A stretch of 64,000 nucleotides of DNA from Streptococcus oralis (GCF_003943415.1 NZ_RJPK01000003.1:28175-92174), one strand, 5' to 3'. Positions 36,981 through 47,041 are shown, counted from the stretch's first letter. Program-made: numbers and translations. Notes: a model not told the origin generated them from the letters alone.

Positions 36981-39900
36981 ATGAAAAAACAAATCATTTT
37001 CTACAGCCAAGGTCTGCGTTATGAAGTAGAACTGAGTGCAGATAAGACGGTCTTGGTTGGGGCTACTGAAAAGGCACAAGTCTACCTCTCTCAACAAGAG
37101 AGCCCGATTCAGCTCAAGATTGACGGTGACGAGGTCTTTTATCAGTATGAGGACGAAGCAGGAATATTGAAAGATGGTCTACGTTTGGGCGAGGTTGTCT
37201 TTTATCTCCGAGAAGGGGAGCCAAGGGTTTATGATCTTTTGGATTTATCAGAGTTTCAGATCGGTTCTCAAAGAGGTGCGTTGATCACACTAGATGAAGA
37301 TGTTGAACTCTTACTCCAAAAATCTCAGAATCAATGGATGCTAAATAGACTAAAAGGCGCATTTTATCGAAATAATCATCTGGAACAGGTGGACCAGCAA
37401 CTGCTTCACTTTGGGGATGAGTTGAGTCTAGGGGCGGTGACAATAAAGCTCTATCCAGATGAAGTATGGATTCAGGGGCCTGCCCAAGTTGGGAAACAAC
37501 TGACTCTGAGAGAACCATCTCGATATGGCTTTTATGAAGATTATCCAGATTATCATCGTTCTCCACGAATCATCTATCGTGGGAGTGAGGATAAAATCTT
37601 GATCAATCCCCCTGGACAGGAACCAAGTAAGCCCAGTGATGAACTCTTAAAGCTAATCGTTCCTCCTCTTATGATGGTAGGGGTAACCGTCTTGATCACC
37701 TTGATTCAACCTCGAGGGATCTATATTCTTGCGACAGTAGGGATGTCTATAACCACAATGATTTTTTCTATCCGTGGTTTTATCAAAAATCGTAAAAAGT
37801 ACAAGGCTGATAAGAAGGAGCGGATTGATCTCTATCGTCTTTACCTGAAAGATAAGGTCAAGGAATTGACTCGTCTGGAACGGGAACAAAAAGAAGGGAT
37901 GCACTATCATTTTCCAACTATTTCAGAGTTGACGGACTTGGTTGAGAGTTACAATCACCGGATTTATGAAAAAACTCCCTTGCATTTTGACTTTCTATAC
38001 TATCGCTTGGGCTTAGGAAAACTTCCTACCAGCTATGAGTTGAGTTATGGTCAACAGGAACGCAGCGGTAAGAAGGATGCTCTGGAAGAAGAGGGCTACG
38101 CTCTCTATAGTCGTCACAAAAAGATTCCCGATATGCCGATTCCAGCGAATCTCAGCCATGGACCGGTGGGGTATATTGGACCTAGAAATCTCGTCCTAGA
38201 ACAACTGCAGCTTTTGGTGATGCAACTAGCGACTTTTCATTCTTATCATGATGTGCAGTTTATTACTATCTTGTCGGAAGAGGAGAGAGACCAATGGTCT
38301 TGGATGCGTTGGCTCCCTCATGCCAAACTGCAAGAGCTCAATGTTCGAGGTTTTGTCTACAATCAACGGACACGGGACCAGGTTCTCAATAGCTTGAACC
38401 AAATCTTGAAACTGCGTCGTAGCCAAAAGGAAGAAGCATCCCACAAGGAGAGCACCCTCTTCCATCCCCATTACGTGGTTCTAGTAACCGATGAAAAGCT
38501 GATTTTGGATCATGTAATTATGGAGTTCTTTACCGAAGATCCAACGGAATTAGGCTGTTCTCTTATCTTTGTAGAGGATGTCATGAGTTCCTTGTCTGAG
38601 AATATCCAGACAGTGATCAACATCAAGGACCGAAATACGGGCCAACTGGTCATGGAAGAAGGGGTCTTGAAAGAGACGGACTTCCGTTTGGATCATTTTC
38701 CAACAGATTATGATAAGGAGCGGATTGCCCGTACCTTGGCACCGCTCAATCACCTCCAAAACCTTAAGAGTTCGATCCCGGATTCTGTGACCTTTATGGA
38801 AATGTATGGGGCGGAAACCTTTGAGGATTTGCAGGTATCGAGCCGTTGGAAAAAGAACGCACCCTACAAGAGTTTGGCTGTGCCGATTGGTCTGCGTGGT
38901 CAGGATGATCTGGTTCAGCTCAATCTACATGAAAAAGCTCATGGACCTCATGGTTTGATCGCAGGGACGACTGGATCAGGGAAGTCAGAAACGATCCAAT
39001 CCTATATCCTGTCCCTCGCTGTCAACTTCCACCCACACGATGTGGCTTTTCTACTCATCGACTACAAGGGTGGGGGAATGGCCAATCTCTTTAAGGACCT
39101 GCCCCACCTCTTGGGAACCATTACCAACTTGGATGGAGCCCAATCAATGCGGGCCTTGGCTTCAATCAATGCGGAGATCCATCGTCGTGAACGACTCTTT
39201 GGGGAGTTTGAAGTCAATCATATCAATCAATACCAGAAGAAATTTAAAAACGGAGAAGCAACAGAACCTCTCCCTCATCTCTTCCTCATTTCAGATGAGT
39301 TCGCGGAGCTCAAGGTCAACCAGCCCGACTTTATCAAGGAGCTGGTGTCTATCGCTCGGGTCGGGCGTTCCCTCGGGGTTCACTTGATCCTAGCTACTCA
39401 GAAGCCATCAGGTGTGGTCGATGACCAGATCTGGTCCAACTCACGCTTCAAGATAGCCCTTAAGGTGGCGGATCGTTCGGACTCCAATGAAATGCTTCAT
39501 ACACCTGATGCGGCCGAGATCACTCAGACGGGACGTGCTTATCTGCAAGTCGGAAACAATGAAGTCTATGAGCTCTTCCAGTCAGCCTGGTCAGGCGCGG
39601 ATTACCAGCCGGACAAGGACGATATGGGGATCGAGGACCATACCATCTTCCTGATCAATGAATTGGGGCAATATGAGATTTTAAATGAGGATCTATCAGG
39701 CTTAGAAGATGTGGATGAGATCAAGGAAGTTCCGACAGAGTTGGATGCGATTGTGGAACATATCCAAGTTCTGTGTCAGGAACAAGAGATTCCTCCAGTA
39801 CCACAGCCATGGTTGCCACCACTTAAGGAGCGCATCGCGCTAGAGGAGCTGGAAACAGTGCAGCCAGCGGTTGCTTGGGAAGAAGAGAAATCCCTTTCCT

Positions 39901-41402
39901 TCCTACTCGGAATGGCAGATATCCCGCAGGCCCAGAAGCAGGAAGCCGTCTCTATCAACCTCTCCAAGGATGGACATGTCCTTCTTTACGGAAGTCCGGG
40001 AACAGGGAAGACCACCTTCCTTCAGACAGCTGGTATGGACTTGGCTCGCAAATTCAGTCCCAAGGCTCTTACCCTGTACTTGATGGACTTTGGGACCAAT
40101 GGATTGGCACCCTTGTCCAAGCTTCCGCAGGTGGCAGACACCATGCTTTTGGATCAGGCAGAGAAGATTTCTAAGTTTGTGCGGATCATGGAGCGCGAAC
40201 TCAACCGTCGTAAGAAACTCCTTGCGGACTATGGTGTAGGGACCTTGGAGCTTTACCGAGAGGCTAGTGGGCAGCAAGAGCCGGCTATCGTTATCCTCTT
40301 AGACAGCTATGAGGCCATCAAGGAGGAGGCTTATGAGGCAGAACTCTTTAAACTTTTGGTGCGCATCTCTCGTGAAGGTCTCAGCATAGGAGTGCATCTC
40401 TTGATGACAGCGGGCCGACAGTCCAACCTTCGGGCTCAGCTCTACTCGAACTTCAAGCACCAGTTGAGCCTTCCACAGAATGATGTGAGCGAGGTGCGGG
40501 CAATCGTGGGCTCTACACCCCTTGCCATGACCATGGAAGACATCAAGGGCCGTGCGCTCATGAAGCGTGAAGAGGTGGATGTGATCCAGTTAGCTCTCCC
40601 AGTTTATGGAGCCAATGACACCCAAGTCCTCAACAACCTGCGCCAGGAAGTGGCTTCCCTCCAAGAAGCCTGGACAGGTCAACGCCCAAGTGCCATTCCG
40701 ATGGTGCCGGAGGAGTTGATGATGGAAGAATTTTTGAATTTGCCTAGTGTACAAGAAGCTATTGAGAATGGTCAGATTCCTATCGGTTTGGAGCTAGAAA
40801 TGGTTGGAAGTGTCAATATCTCTCTTAGCAAATTTAAACACATGGCTTATGTATCAAATGCAGAGGATGCTTTTGATAATATAACTCATCATTTAATAAA
40901 AACTATTCTTAGAATGCCTAACGTCTATATGATGTTGATTGATGCTTTCCAAGAATATGAAGCATATAGTAAGCAGGTGAAAACCTATGTTGGAAGTAAA
41001 AAGGAACTGTCGGACATAGGAAATCATCTAATCTATGAAATAGAGCGCCGTCTTGAAAAAGGTATATCATCTGAATGGATCATTTTTATACCAAATATGA
41101 AAGCACTGGTATCCGAAAGCGATCTAAATGAACAACAGCTTCAATTTATGTTTGAGAAGGGGTATCGAGTAGGGATGAGGTTTATTATTGGTACTGATTA
41201 TACTTATATTGGGACAAGTATTGATCCAATTCCTAGATACCTTAAAACAAATGTCCAATGGGTCATCTTTGGTATGCGCCTAATGGATCAAACCTTCTTA
41301 GATAAAGGAATGTATAGCAGAGATGTGGCTCCAGATCCCGATCAGATTTATTTGCATTCTCGGAAAGAAGTCATCAAACTCAAAATTAGTAAGAATAAGT
41401 AA
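36981..41402 (+). CDS. essC: Type VIIb secretion ATPase EssC (FtsK/SpoIIIE type)
   Basis: EssC is the motor and substrate-selecting channel subunit. The 1473-aa protein has two N-terminal FHA-like domains, a pair of transmembrane helices (about residues 221-262) and three ATPase domains. D1 has an intact Walker A, GTTGSGKS (Gly662-Ser669), and the [14 protein letters not shown] segment; D2 has GSPGTGKTT (Lys1010) and YLMDFGTNGLAP; D3 is degenerate. From about 40730 the sequence turns AT-rich with different codon use. This matches the variable EssC C-terminus that, in staphylococci, matches the toxin set. Pieces of essC recur at 48427-48500 and 51709-52605. The ATG follows AAGGAG. Confidence 0.96.
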   Translation: MKKQIIFYSQGLRYEVELSADKTVLVGATEKAQVYLSQQESPIQLKIDGDEVFYQYEDEAGILKDGLRLGEVVFYLREGEPRVYDLLDLSEFQIGSQRGALITLDEDVELLLQKSQNQWMLNRLKGAFYRNNHLEQVDQQLLHFGDELSLGAVTIKLYPDEVWIQGPAQVGKQLTLREPSRYGFYEDYPDYHRSPRIIYRGSEDKILINPPGQEPSKPSDELLKLIVPPLMMVGVTVLITLIQPRGIYILATVGMSITTMIFSIRGFIKNRKKYKADKKERIDLYRLYLKDKVKELTRLEREQKEGMHYHFPTISELTDLVESYNHRIYEKTPLHFDFLYYRLGLGKLPTSYELSYGQQERSGKKDALEEEGYALYSRHKKIPDMPIPANLSHGPVGYIGPRNLVLEQLQLLVMQLATFHSYHDVQFITILSEEERDQWSWMRWLPHAKLQELNVRGFVYNQRTRDQVLNSLNQILKLRRSQKEEASHKESTLFHPHYVVLVTDEKLILDHVIMEFFTEDPTELGCSLIFVEDVMSSLSENIQTVINIKDRNTGQLVMEEGVLKETDFRLDHFPTDYDKERIARTLAPLNHLQNLKSSIPDSVTFMEMYGAETFEDLQVSSRWKKNAPYKSLAVPIGLRGQDDLVQLNLHEKAHGPHGLIAGTTGSGKSETIQSYILSLAVNFHPHDVAFLLIDYKGGGMANLFKDLPHLLGTITNLDGAQSMRALASINAEIHRRERLFGEFEVNHINQYQKKFKNGEATEPLPHLFLISDEFAELKVNQPDFIKELVSIARVGRSLGVHLILATQKPSGVVDDQIWSNSRFKIALKVADRSDSNEMLHTPDAAEITQTGRAYLQVGNNEVYELFQSAWSGADYQPDKDDMGIEDHTIFLINELGQYEILNEDLSGLEDVDEIKEVPTELDAIVEHIQVLCQEQEIPPVPQPWLPPLKERIALEELETVQPAVAWEEEKSLSFLLGMADIPQAQKQEAVSINLSKDGHVLLYGSPGTGKTTFLQTAGMDLARKFSPKALTLYLMDFGTNGLAPLSKLPQVADTMLLDQAEKISKFVRIMERELNRRKKLLADYGVGTLELYREASGQQEPAIVILLDSYEAIKEEAYEAELFKLLVRISREGLSIGVHLLMTAGRQSNLRAQLYSNFKHQLSLPQNDVSEVRAIVGSTPLAMTMEDIKGRALMKREEVDVIQLALPVYGANDTQVLNNLRQEVASLQEAWTGQRPSAIPMVPEELMMEEFLNLPSVQEAIENGQIPIGLELEMVGSVNISLSKFKHMAYVSNAEDAFDNITHHLIKTILRMPNVYMMLIDAFQEYEAYSKQVKTYVGSKKELSDIGNHLIYEIERRLEKGISSEWIIFIPNMKALVSESDLNEQQLQFMFEKGYRVGMRFIIGTDYTYIGTSIDPIPRYLKTNVQWVIFGMRLMDQTFLDKGMYSRDVAPDPDQIYLHSRKEVIKLKISKNK

Positions 41403-41483
41403 AACTATTTTTTGATACTTAAGATTCAACCCTATCTCTTGACGATTTGATAGTAGAAAGGATAATTGAAAAGGTTATTGAAT

Positions 41484-41849
41484 ATGGGACAAGTAAAAAG
41501 TGAAAAAGGCAAGGCAAGCACTATTGCAACTGGAATTGTATCAGCAAGCAATAGCATTACTACTGCTGGTACAGTTACGAGAGATAAGACAAGCTATTAT
41601 ACCGCTAATACGGTAGGAAGAAGATTGATCATAAATGAGGCCTCTATGGCTGAAAATGTTCAATCGAAAATAAGTGAATTCGTAAAACTAATTCATGGTG
41701 TCGCAAATGAATTCGAAGTAGTAGATGAGAAGATAAGTACATTGTGGCAAAATAATTTGCCGTCGAGTCAAAATAAGGGGACAACTGGTCTACCTTCTCT
41801 GTATTCAAATCCATCATTTGTTCCTCAAAATAATTTGTTTAAGGAGTGA
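41484..41849 (+). CDS. LXG-associated helical protein Lap1-type (DUF3130/TIGR04197)
   Basis: The 121-aa, mainly alpha-helical protein starts MGQVKSEKGKASTIATGIV and resembles the small WXG100-like proteins encoded just before LXG toxins (DUF3130, TIGR04197). In other streptococci these bind the LXG domain and help target the toxin to the secretion machine. I start at ATG 41484, with AAAAGG upstream; a TTG at 41466 is in frame. The stop overlaps the next gene's GTG/ATG region, so lap1, lap2 and the toxin form one translationally coupled unit. Confidence 0.78.
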   Translation: MGQVKSEKGKASTIATGIVSASNSITTAGTVTRDKTSYYTANTVGRRLIINEASMAENVQSKISEFVKLIHGVANEFEVVDEKISTLWQNNLPSSQNKGTTGLPSLYSNPSFVPQNNLFKE

Positions 41850-41851
41850 GG

Positions 41852-42226
41852 ATGGAAAAAACTAGAAAATTAGAAGATATTCAATGTAGTGTTCAACAGA
41901 TTCAAACGAAATTATCAAAGCTAGAAGAAGAAAGAAATCAGTTTTCTTACGTTGCGACGGAGATCATAGATCTTTGTCAAACAAACTTCATCCCATATAG
42001 AGAATTAGGATATTATCCGTTATCAGTTAAAGATGAGATGGATCGTCTTGAAGATATAGAGATGTTAAAAAGGAATGAACAGCTACTTGATGATTTTATC
42101 TCCGAGAGGAGAGAAGAACTAAAAAAAGCAATGAGCAAGCTAGAGAACGAAAAAGAGGAACTTCTTTTTCAACAACGCCGTCTTGAATCACAAAATGAGG
42201 AGAAGGAGGAGAAGAATGGGGATTAA
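41852..42226 (+). CDS. LXG-associated helical protein Lap2-type (DUF3958)
   Basis: The 124-aa protein is almost entirely charged coiled coil (MEKTRKLEDIQCSVQQIQTK start; long Glu/Lys/Arg-rich C-terminal helix). The length and position between the Lap1-type gene and the LXG toxin fit DUF3958, the second LXG targeting partner. The ATG at 41852 has AAGGAG 5 bp upstream; GTG at 41846 is also in frame. Its last 11 bp overlap the toxin start. Both downstream LXG copies lack such partners. Confidence 0.75.
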   Translation: MEKTRKLEDIQCSVQQIQTKLSKLEEERNQFSYVATEIIDLCQTNFIPYRELGYYPLSVKDEMDRLEDIEMLKRNEQLLDDFISERREELKKAMSKLENEKEELLFQQRRLESQNEEKEEKNGD

Positions 42227-43829
42227 AGTAGACATAGGCTCAGCAGATTCGCAGGGCAGTACAGCGAATAGTGTATTAAGCAGCCGTGTGAATTATTATA
42301 ACGATGTCATTACTGCCTTTAATAATTTGATTACAGAGGGAGAATTAAAAGGGAAAGCCTATGATAGCGCTAAGTCCTATGCGGAAAATATAATGGTTCC
42401 CCTACTTAGAGGAGTTATCCTCTTTTCAGAGAGTCTAGGAGGAAAAGCCAGTGAATTACCGACTCTTTACCGTTCACAAGTCGGTGGAGAAAGTCTAGAT
42501 GAGGAGATACTTCAAAAGCAAATTGAAGCGAAGAATACAACCATTTCGACTCATGAAGCTATTTTGTATAGTTTATCTAATCTAAAGGACATCGATCCCA
42601 TATATAAAAGTAATGTTCGAGGAATTATCTCAAATGCAACGAGTAAGCGAGATGAGTTACAAAGGAAATTAGAAAAATTGCAGTCGTTTGCGAGCTCGAC
42701 TAGTGGTCATTTTTCGGATTCAGAAAGCTTACAGACTTTAGTTTTTCAAGGTTTCGAACAAGTCACGGGTGACTTTGGAAAGTTTGATGGAACTTTTAAA
42801 GTAGAGGGACAAGCTCCTTGGGCTAATAATATTAATAATGAGTGGACGAAACGTTCTGAGGTGATCCAAAATTACCAAAATGTTTTAGATAAAATTAAGA
42901 ATAAAACAGAATTGGATGAGAAGGATATAAAGGCAATCCAAGCTTATCAGAACCGCTATCCAGCTAAGGGCATGCCAGAGAATGTTAAGAATGCAATTCA
43001 GGGATTTGTAGATAGGACGGAAGCTGAATTGCTAACGATGGCCCAAGATGTTGCAAAGGAACAGGGAATTTCTGTTGAAAAAGCCATTGATTTTATTTTG
43101 AAGCAGGAAGAATCAGCCGATAAATCTTCAAAATTTTCGAACATCGTTGGTAGAGCTATTTTGGCAAAGGCTGAATTAGACTTTATTAACGGTAGACAAA
43201 TTATTTCTGACTCCAGAGGTCGTGTTAAGATAGGCTCTCGTTTTCTTTATAATAAAAATACAGGGCATGTATATACTAATGGAAGCGGAGAATATAGACA
43301 AGAGACAGGTAAAGCGTTTGATCCTACTGATACCAATATTGGCAAAGGGGTTCAGACAACTGGTTGGCGAGCTGCTCTTGGCGATGCTGTGGATTCGGCT
43401 AAAAGCGGTTTTAAAAATTCTTTGAAATTTTGGGATGACTTCAACTGGAAAGATGCTTCACAGCTTTCAAAATGGGGACAGGCTGGCAAAGCGTTTGGTG
43501 CCATTGGGACAGTTCTCAATGTTGGGGGAAATATAAAAGAAAACTTTTTTGATGATAAAACTTCTTCCGTTGGGGAAAAAATCCAAAATTTCGTAGTTGA
43601 CCAAGGTGTTGACCTTATTTCAGGGGCCTCTGCTGCAAGCGCTGGTGCTGCAATCGGAACTGTTATCGGAGGTCCTATTGGAACAGTTGTAGGGTTAGGA
43701 TTAGGTGCAGCCATTGGGTATGCTATGAACAATGTTAAGTTTGGCTTATTGAATCATAAATCTGTAACGGATGCAGCTAAGGATGCAATTGGCAATGGCT
43801 TAAAAGCAATAGGAGGGTGGTTTAGCTAA
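42216..43829 (+). CDS. LXG-domain T7SS toxin (complete copy, glycine-zipper C-terminus)
   Basis: This 537-aa protein has an N-terminal LXG targeting domain (MGIKVDIGSADSQGS start; L-x-G in GELKGKAYDSAKSYAENIM) to about residue 200, then a RYPAKGMPENVKNAI hinge near residue 245. The C-terminal region ends in a Gly/Ala-rich hydrophobic stretch (about 468-507, AAIGTVIGGPIGTVVGLGLG). Repeated G-x3-G spacing is a glycine zipper, as in the pore-forming LXG toxin TelE, so membrane damage of competitors is the likely action. No nuclease or NADase motif is visible. AGGAGG precedes ATG 42216. Bases 42257-42927 recur at about 97% identity at 45556-46226. Confidence 0.87.
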   Translation: MGIKVDIGSADSQGSTANSVLSSRVNYYNDVITAFNNLITEGELKGKAYDSAKSYAENIMVPLLRGVILFSESLGGKASELPTLYRSQVGGESLDEEILQKQIEAKNTTISTHEAILYSLSNLKDIDPIYKSNVRGIISNATSKRDELQRKLEKLQSFASSTSGHFSDSESLQTLVFQGFEQVTGDFGKFDGTFKVEGQAPWANNINNEWTKRSEVIQNYQNVLDKIKNKTELDEKDIKAIQAYQNRYPAKGMPENVKNAIQGFVDRTEAELLTMAQDVAKEQGISVEKAIDFILKQEESADKSSKFSNIVGRAILAKAELDFINGRQIISDSRGRVKIGSRFLYNKNTGHVYTNGSGEYRQETGKAFDPTDTNIGKGVQTTGWRAALGDAVDSAKSGFKNSLKFWDDFNWKDASQLSKWGQAGKAFGAIGTVLNVGGNIKENFFDDKTSSVGEKIQNFVVDQGVDLISGASAASAGAAIGTVIGGPIGTVVGLGLGAAIGYAMNNVKFGLLNHKSVTDAAKDAIGNGLKAIGGWFS

Positions 43830-44551
43830 TGGCAAAGATAAATAGAAAAAATAAAGCAAAGATTACTAGCATAGAAGGCGAAAGATACCATGGTCCTTTG
43901 ATCACACATGGTGTCAGTTTAGGTTATATTAAATTATATCCATGGATTGCTTTAGCATTAACTGGTTTTCTGTATGTGGGTGGAACTTATGAAGACAATC
44001 TAGGCATCTTTAAAGGACTTTCTTTGTTTTGCGGTGTTGTGAATATACTTGGTATTATCATTTCTTTTATTCCCTATTTGGTAAACGCATGGAGGGCTTT
44101 AACATATTATTTGATAGCCCTCACAGTGTTAAGCTTAGTGATAGTTACAAATTTTATTTGTTTACTAATAGTTATTTCAGACGGTAGTTCTATAGGAGCT
44201 AAGGAGATATATCAATCCCCTCTCACTCCATTTTATGTAATATTGATGATGTTCCTTTTTATCTTTGCATGTGGCCTCTATGCTTGGTACTATCTCCCAA
44301 AGAATCAGGGGAAAGTCTGGGCTTTTAATCAAGTAAAAGAGGAAGATAGAAAGAAAACATGGTGGAATAATTTTGCTATAGCTTTTGCTGGGGCAACAAT
44401 CATTCCCTCTCTCCTAACAGGCTATATTCAGATTGCTTTTGGTGTTTTATTGGGGATTTTATTGACCTTGACCCTTCCAGCTGTCATGGTAGATGCTGTT
44501 TATGCGGCTATTTATGTAAAAAAGCATCCTAACAATGATGAATTAGCTTAA
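43829..44551 (+). CDS. Polytopic membrane protein, probable immunity to the LXG toxin
   Basis: The 240-aa protein has about six transmembrane helices (residues about 30-50, 62-82, 89-115, 130-152, 180-200, 205-225) and a basic N-terminus. Its ATG overlaps the toxin stop by 1 bp (TAATG), so the two are made together. Immunity to membrane-acting LXG toxins is given by membrane proteins encoded directly downstream, which fits. I do not recognise the family, and the role is inferred from position and topology. Confidence 0.65.
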   Translation: MAKINRKNKAKITSIEGERYHGPLITHGVSLGYIKLYPWIALALTGFLYVGGTYEDNLGIFKGLSLFCGVVNILGIIISFIPYLVNAWRALTYYLIALTVLSLVIVTNFICLLIVISDGSSIGAKEIYQSPLTPFYVILMMFLFIFACGLYAWYYLPKNQGKVWAFNQVKEEDRKKTWWNNFAIAFAGATIIPSLLTGYIQIAFGVLLGILLTLTLPAVMVDAVYAAIYVKKHPNNDELA

Positions 44552-44584
44552 AAATAAAAATAGTTAAGAAAGTAGTTAAGAAAT

Positions 44585-45040
44585 ATGGAAGTGAGACCTA
44601 AAAAGTTAGTTCTTCATAATCAGTTTGGTTATGAAGAAAATGGGTTGGGAATTGTACCAGTCGAACAGATTTGTCATAAAGTATATCCTTTATGTTGGGA
44701 GTTTATAGAGGATATGCTAGATATGGTTTTTTCAGATGGTCCAGTATATTTTAAGAGTTATCCTTTTGGGGATAAAAAAACGATTTCTATTTTTACAACA
44801 TTTGGCAATGCATATACCCAAATAGATAGATATAAAGGACCATTTCTTTTTCAAGAAAATATTTTTATAGACAGTAATGATTTCGCTACTTTTTCCTCAG
44901 AAAATTTAGCGGATTATTATGATACCTTACGTGTAAAATATGCTAAAGAAAATTTGGAGTATTTAGCTGTTTATCATGTGCTTTATCATCCTGGAAAAGA
45001 AATTGTAGTTGATGCATATAGTAGTTGGGAGGTAGAGTGA
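44585..45040 (+). CDS. Hypothetical protein in the LXG module
   Basis: A soluble-looking 151-aa protein (start MEVRPKKLVLHNQFGYEENG) with mixed alpha/beta predicted character and no transmembrane segment. It has no motif I recognise. It shares its last base with the start of the next, DUF5085-like, gene, so the two are coupled and probably act together. No strong ribosome site precedes it; TTAAGAAAT is the closest. It may be an accessory or second immunity factor; nothing in the sequence decides. Confidence 0.6.
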   Translation: MEVRPKKLVLHNQFGYEENGLGIVPVEQICHKVYPLCWEFIEDMLDMVFSDGPVYFKSYPFGDKKTISIFTTFGNAYTQIDRYKGPFLFQENIFIDSNDFATFSSENLADYYDTLRVKYAKENLEYLAVYHVLYHPGKEIVVDAYSSWEVE

Positions 45041-45495
45041 TGAAATATGTTGTTGCACAAGGTGTGACCAATGAAAACATTTTTGAGGCACGGAATGTGA
45101 TTAAAAAGCGTAAGACTTTTCATGTTAGTCAGATGAGAAATGAACTAGATGCTTTTATGACAGCTATTTATGAAGCAGGAGGTCATCCAGCAGGACCTAT
45201 TGTATATAGTCTAAATAATGTGCCATATGAAGGAAATATGGATATTGAATTCTTTCTTCCCTTAGAGGAGGAATTTCTTGAAGTCAAGGGGATGAAATTT
45301 TCATCTTACTTTGAAATCAATAATATTATAATGGTAACTCTAAATCATGATTATGAGGAATTAACCAAGGAAGCATATGCTAGATTATTATGGACCTTAG
45401 AGAAGAATAACCGCGAACAACAAACCCCTTTTTATCATATTCTCCAAACAGAAGGAACAGGGCAGGTAACAGTATTGCTTGGTTATGCTTATTAA
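45040..45495 (+). CDS. DUF5085-like protein of T7SS loci
   Basis: The 151-aa protein starts MKYVVAQGVTNENIFEARNV and contains PAGPIVYSLNNVPYEGNMDIEFFLPL and MKFSSYFEINNIIMV. This fits DUF5085, a family repeatedly found near LXG toxin genes with unknown role; the fold recalls GyrI-like small-molecule binders. The start is the ATG at 45040 behind GGGAGG, overlapping the upstream stop by 1 bp. The next element is the truncated LXG copy. Confidence 0.6.
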   Translation: MKYVVAQGVTNENIFEARNVIKKRKTFHVSQMRNELDAFMTAIYEAGGHPAGPIVYSLNNVPYEGNMDIEFFLPLEEEFLEVKGMKFSSYFEINNIIMVTLNHDYEELTKEAYARLLWTLEKNNREQQTPFYHILQTEGTGQVTVLLGYAY

Positions 45496-45555
45496 GTTTG
45501 GTAAAGAAATTTCCGATTATATATGTAAGATTTGCAAAAGAGTTATTTCATAGTT

Positions 45556-47041
45556 CAGTACAGCGAATAGTGTATTAAGCAGCCGTGTGAATTATTATAA
45601 CGATGTCATTACTGCCTTTAATAATTTGATTACAGAGGGGGAGTTGAAAGGGAAAGCCTATGATAGCGCTAAGTCCTATGCGGAAAATATAATGGTTCCC
45701 CTACTTAGAGGAGTTATTCTATTTTCAGAGAGTCTAGGAGGAAAAGCCAGTGAATTACCGACTCTTTACCGTTCACAAGTCGGTGGAGAAAGTCTAGATG
45801 AGGAGATACTTCAAAAGCAAATTGAAGCGAAGAATACAACCATTTCGACTCATGAAGCTATTTTGTATAGTTTATCTAATCTAAAGGACATCGATCCTAC
45901 TTATAAAAGTAATGTTCGAGGGATTATCTCAAATGCAACGAGAAAGAGAGATGAGTTACAAAGGAAATTAGAAAAATTGCAGTCGTTTGCGAGCTCGACC
46001 AGTGGTCATTTTTCGGATTCAGAAAGCTTACAGACTTTAGTTTTTCAAGGTTTCGAACAAGTCACGGGTGACTTTGGAAAGTTTGATGGAACTTTTAAAG
46101 TAGAGGGACAAGCTCCTTGGGCTAATACTATTAATAATGAGTGGACGAAACGTTCTGAGGTGATCCAAAATTATCAAAATGTTTTAGATAAAATTAAAAA
46201 TAAAACAGAATTGGATGAGAATGATATAGCAGTGATTGCAGAGTATGGAAAACGTTATCCTGATAAAGAGTTGCCAGAGAATGTTAAAGATGCTGTACGA
46301 AAATATGTTGAGAGTAAAGTTAATAGTGATATAAATGACAACAAAATTGGAGAGTTATTTGAACTTATACGAGATACGTCTCTGGAGGAAATTGCTAAAG
46401 AAACAATTTCTAAGTTAAGCTCAAAGAATCCTAAGCTATCAGAGTACTTTAAGTATCTTACTACTACTGATAAGTTTGGTAATATAAACATTACCTACTC
46501 TGGGGATAGTAAAGGATATACGGATGCTTTATTCAAAGCAAATGCTGCGAATCTACTTAAGCAATTCACAACTTCAGAAATTAATATTCCTATACCAGGA
46601 ACCAACTCCTCTGTTGGAATTTCAGGGATTAGTTCAGTATTTATGGGAATGGACTTTTTGAACAACCTACAGAATGAGAATGCAGGACGTGCCTTTACAC
46701 ATACTGCAGCAACGACGGCAATGACAGTAGTAGGGGTAGACTTTGCAACAACAGCTCTTTTGACTACAGCTACAGGTTCTGGAACTGTAGCAGCTGCTGC
46801 AACATTTTTAGCCTCTAATCCAATTGGTTGGACTATCGTAGCAGGTGTTACAATAGGATATGCAGTAGGATATGCTTATGAGCATAACTTTTTGGGTATT
46901 AAAGATATAGCAAATGATTTTGGTGATAATCTTAATAAAGGAATAGAATGGGTAGGTGACAATATTGATTCAGGTATCAAGGAAGTCGGAAATTGCATCG
47001 ACTCAAGTATTAAATCTATTCAGAAAGTGTTTGGGTGGTAA
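45556..47041 (+). pseudogene. LXG toxin copy 2, lacking its 5' end (orphan cassette)
   Basis: The copy joins unrelated DNA at 45556. The reading frame runs from just after a TAG stop to 47041, and the first usable start is GTG 45587 (484 aa), without a good ribosome site. Bases 45556-46226 match the complete toxin gene (42257-42927) at about 97% by eye. The first 14 codons, the start and the lap partners are missing. Past 46227 the sequence is unrelated and encodes another C-terminus with hydrophobic Ala/Gly-rich segments (about 360-430) and a tail with repeated NIDSGIKEVGN/CIDSSIKSIQ units. The C-terminal part looks intact, so it could be a silent donor for toxin exchange. Confidence 0.75.
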
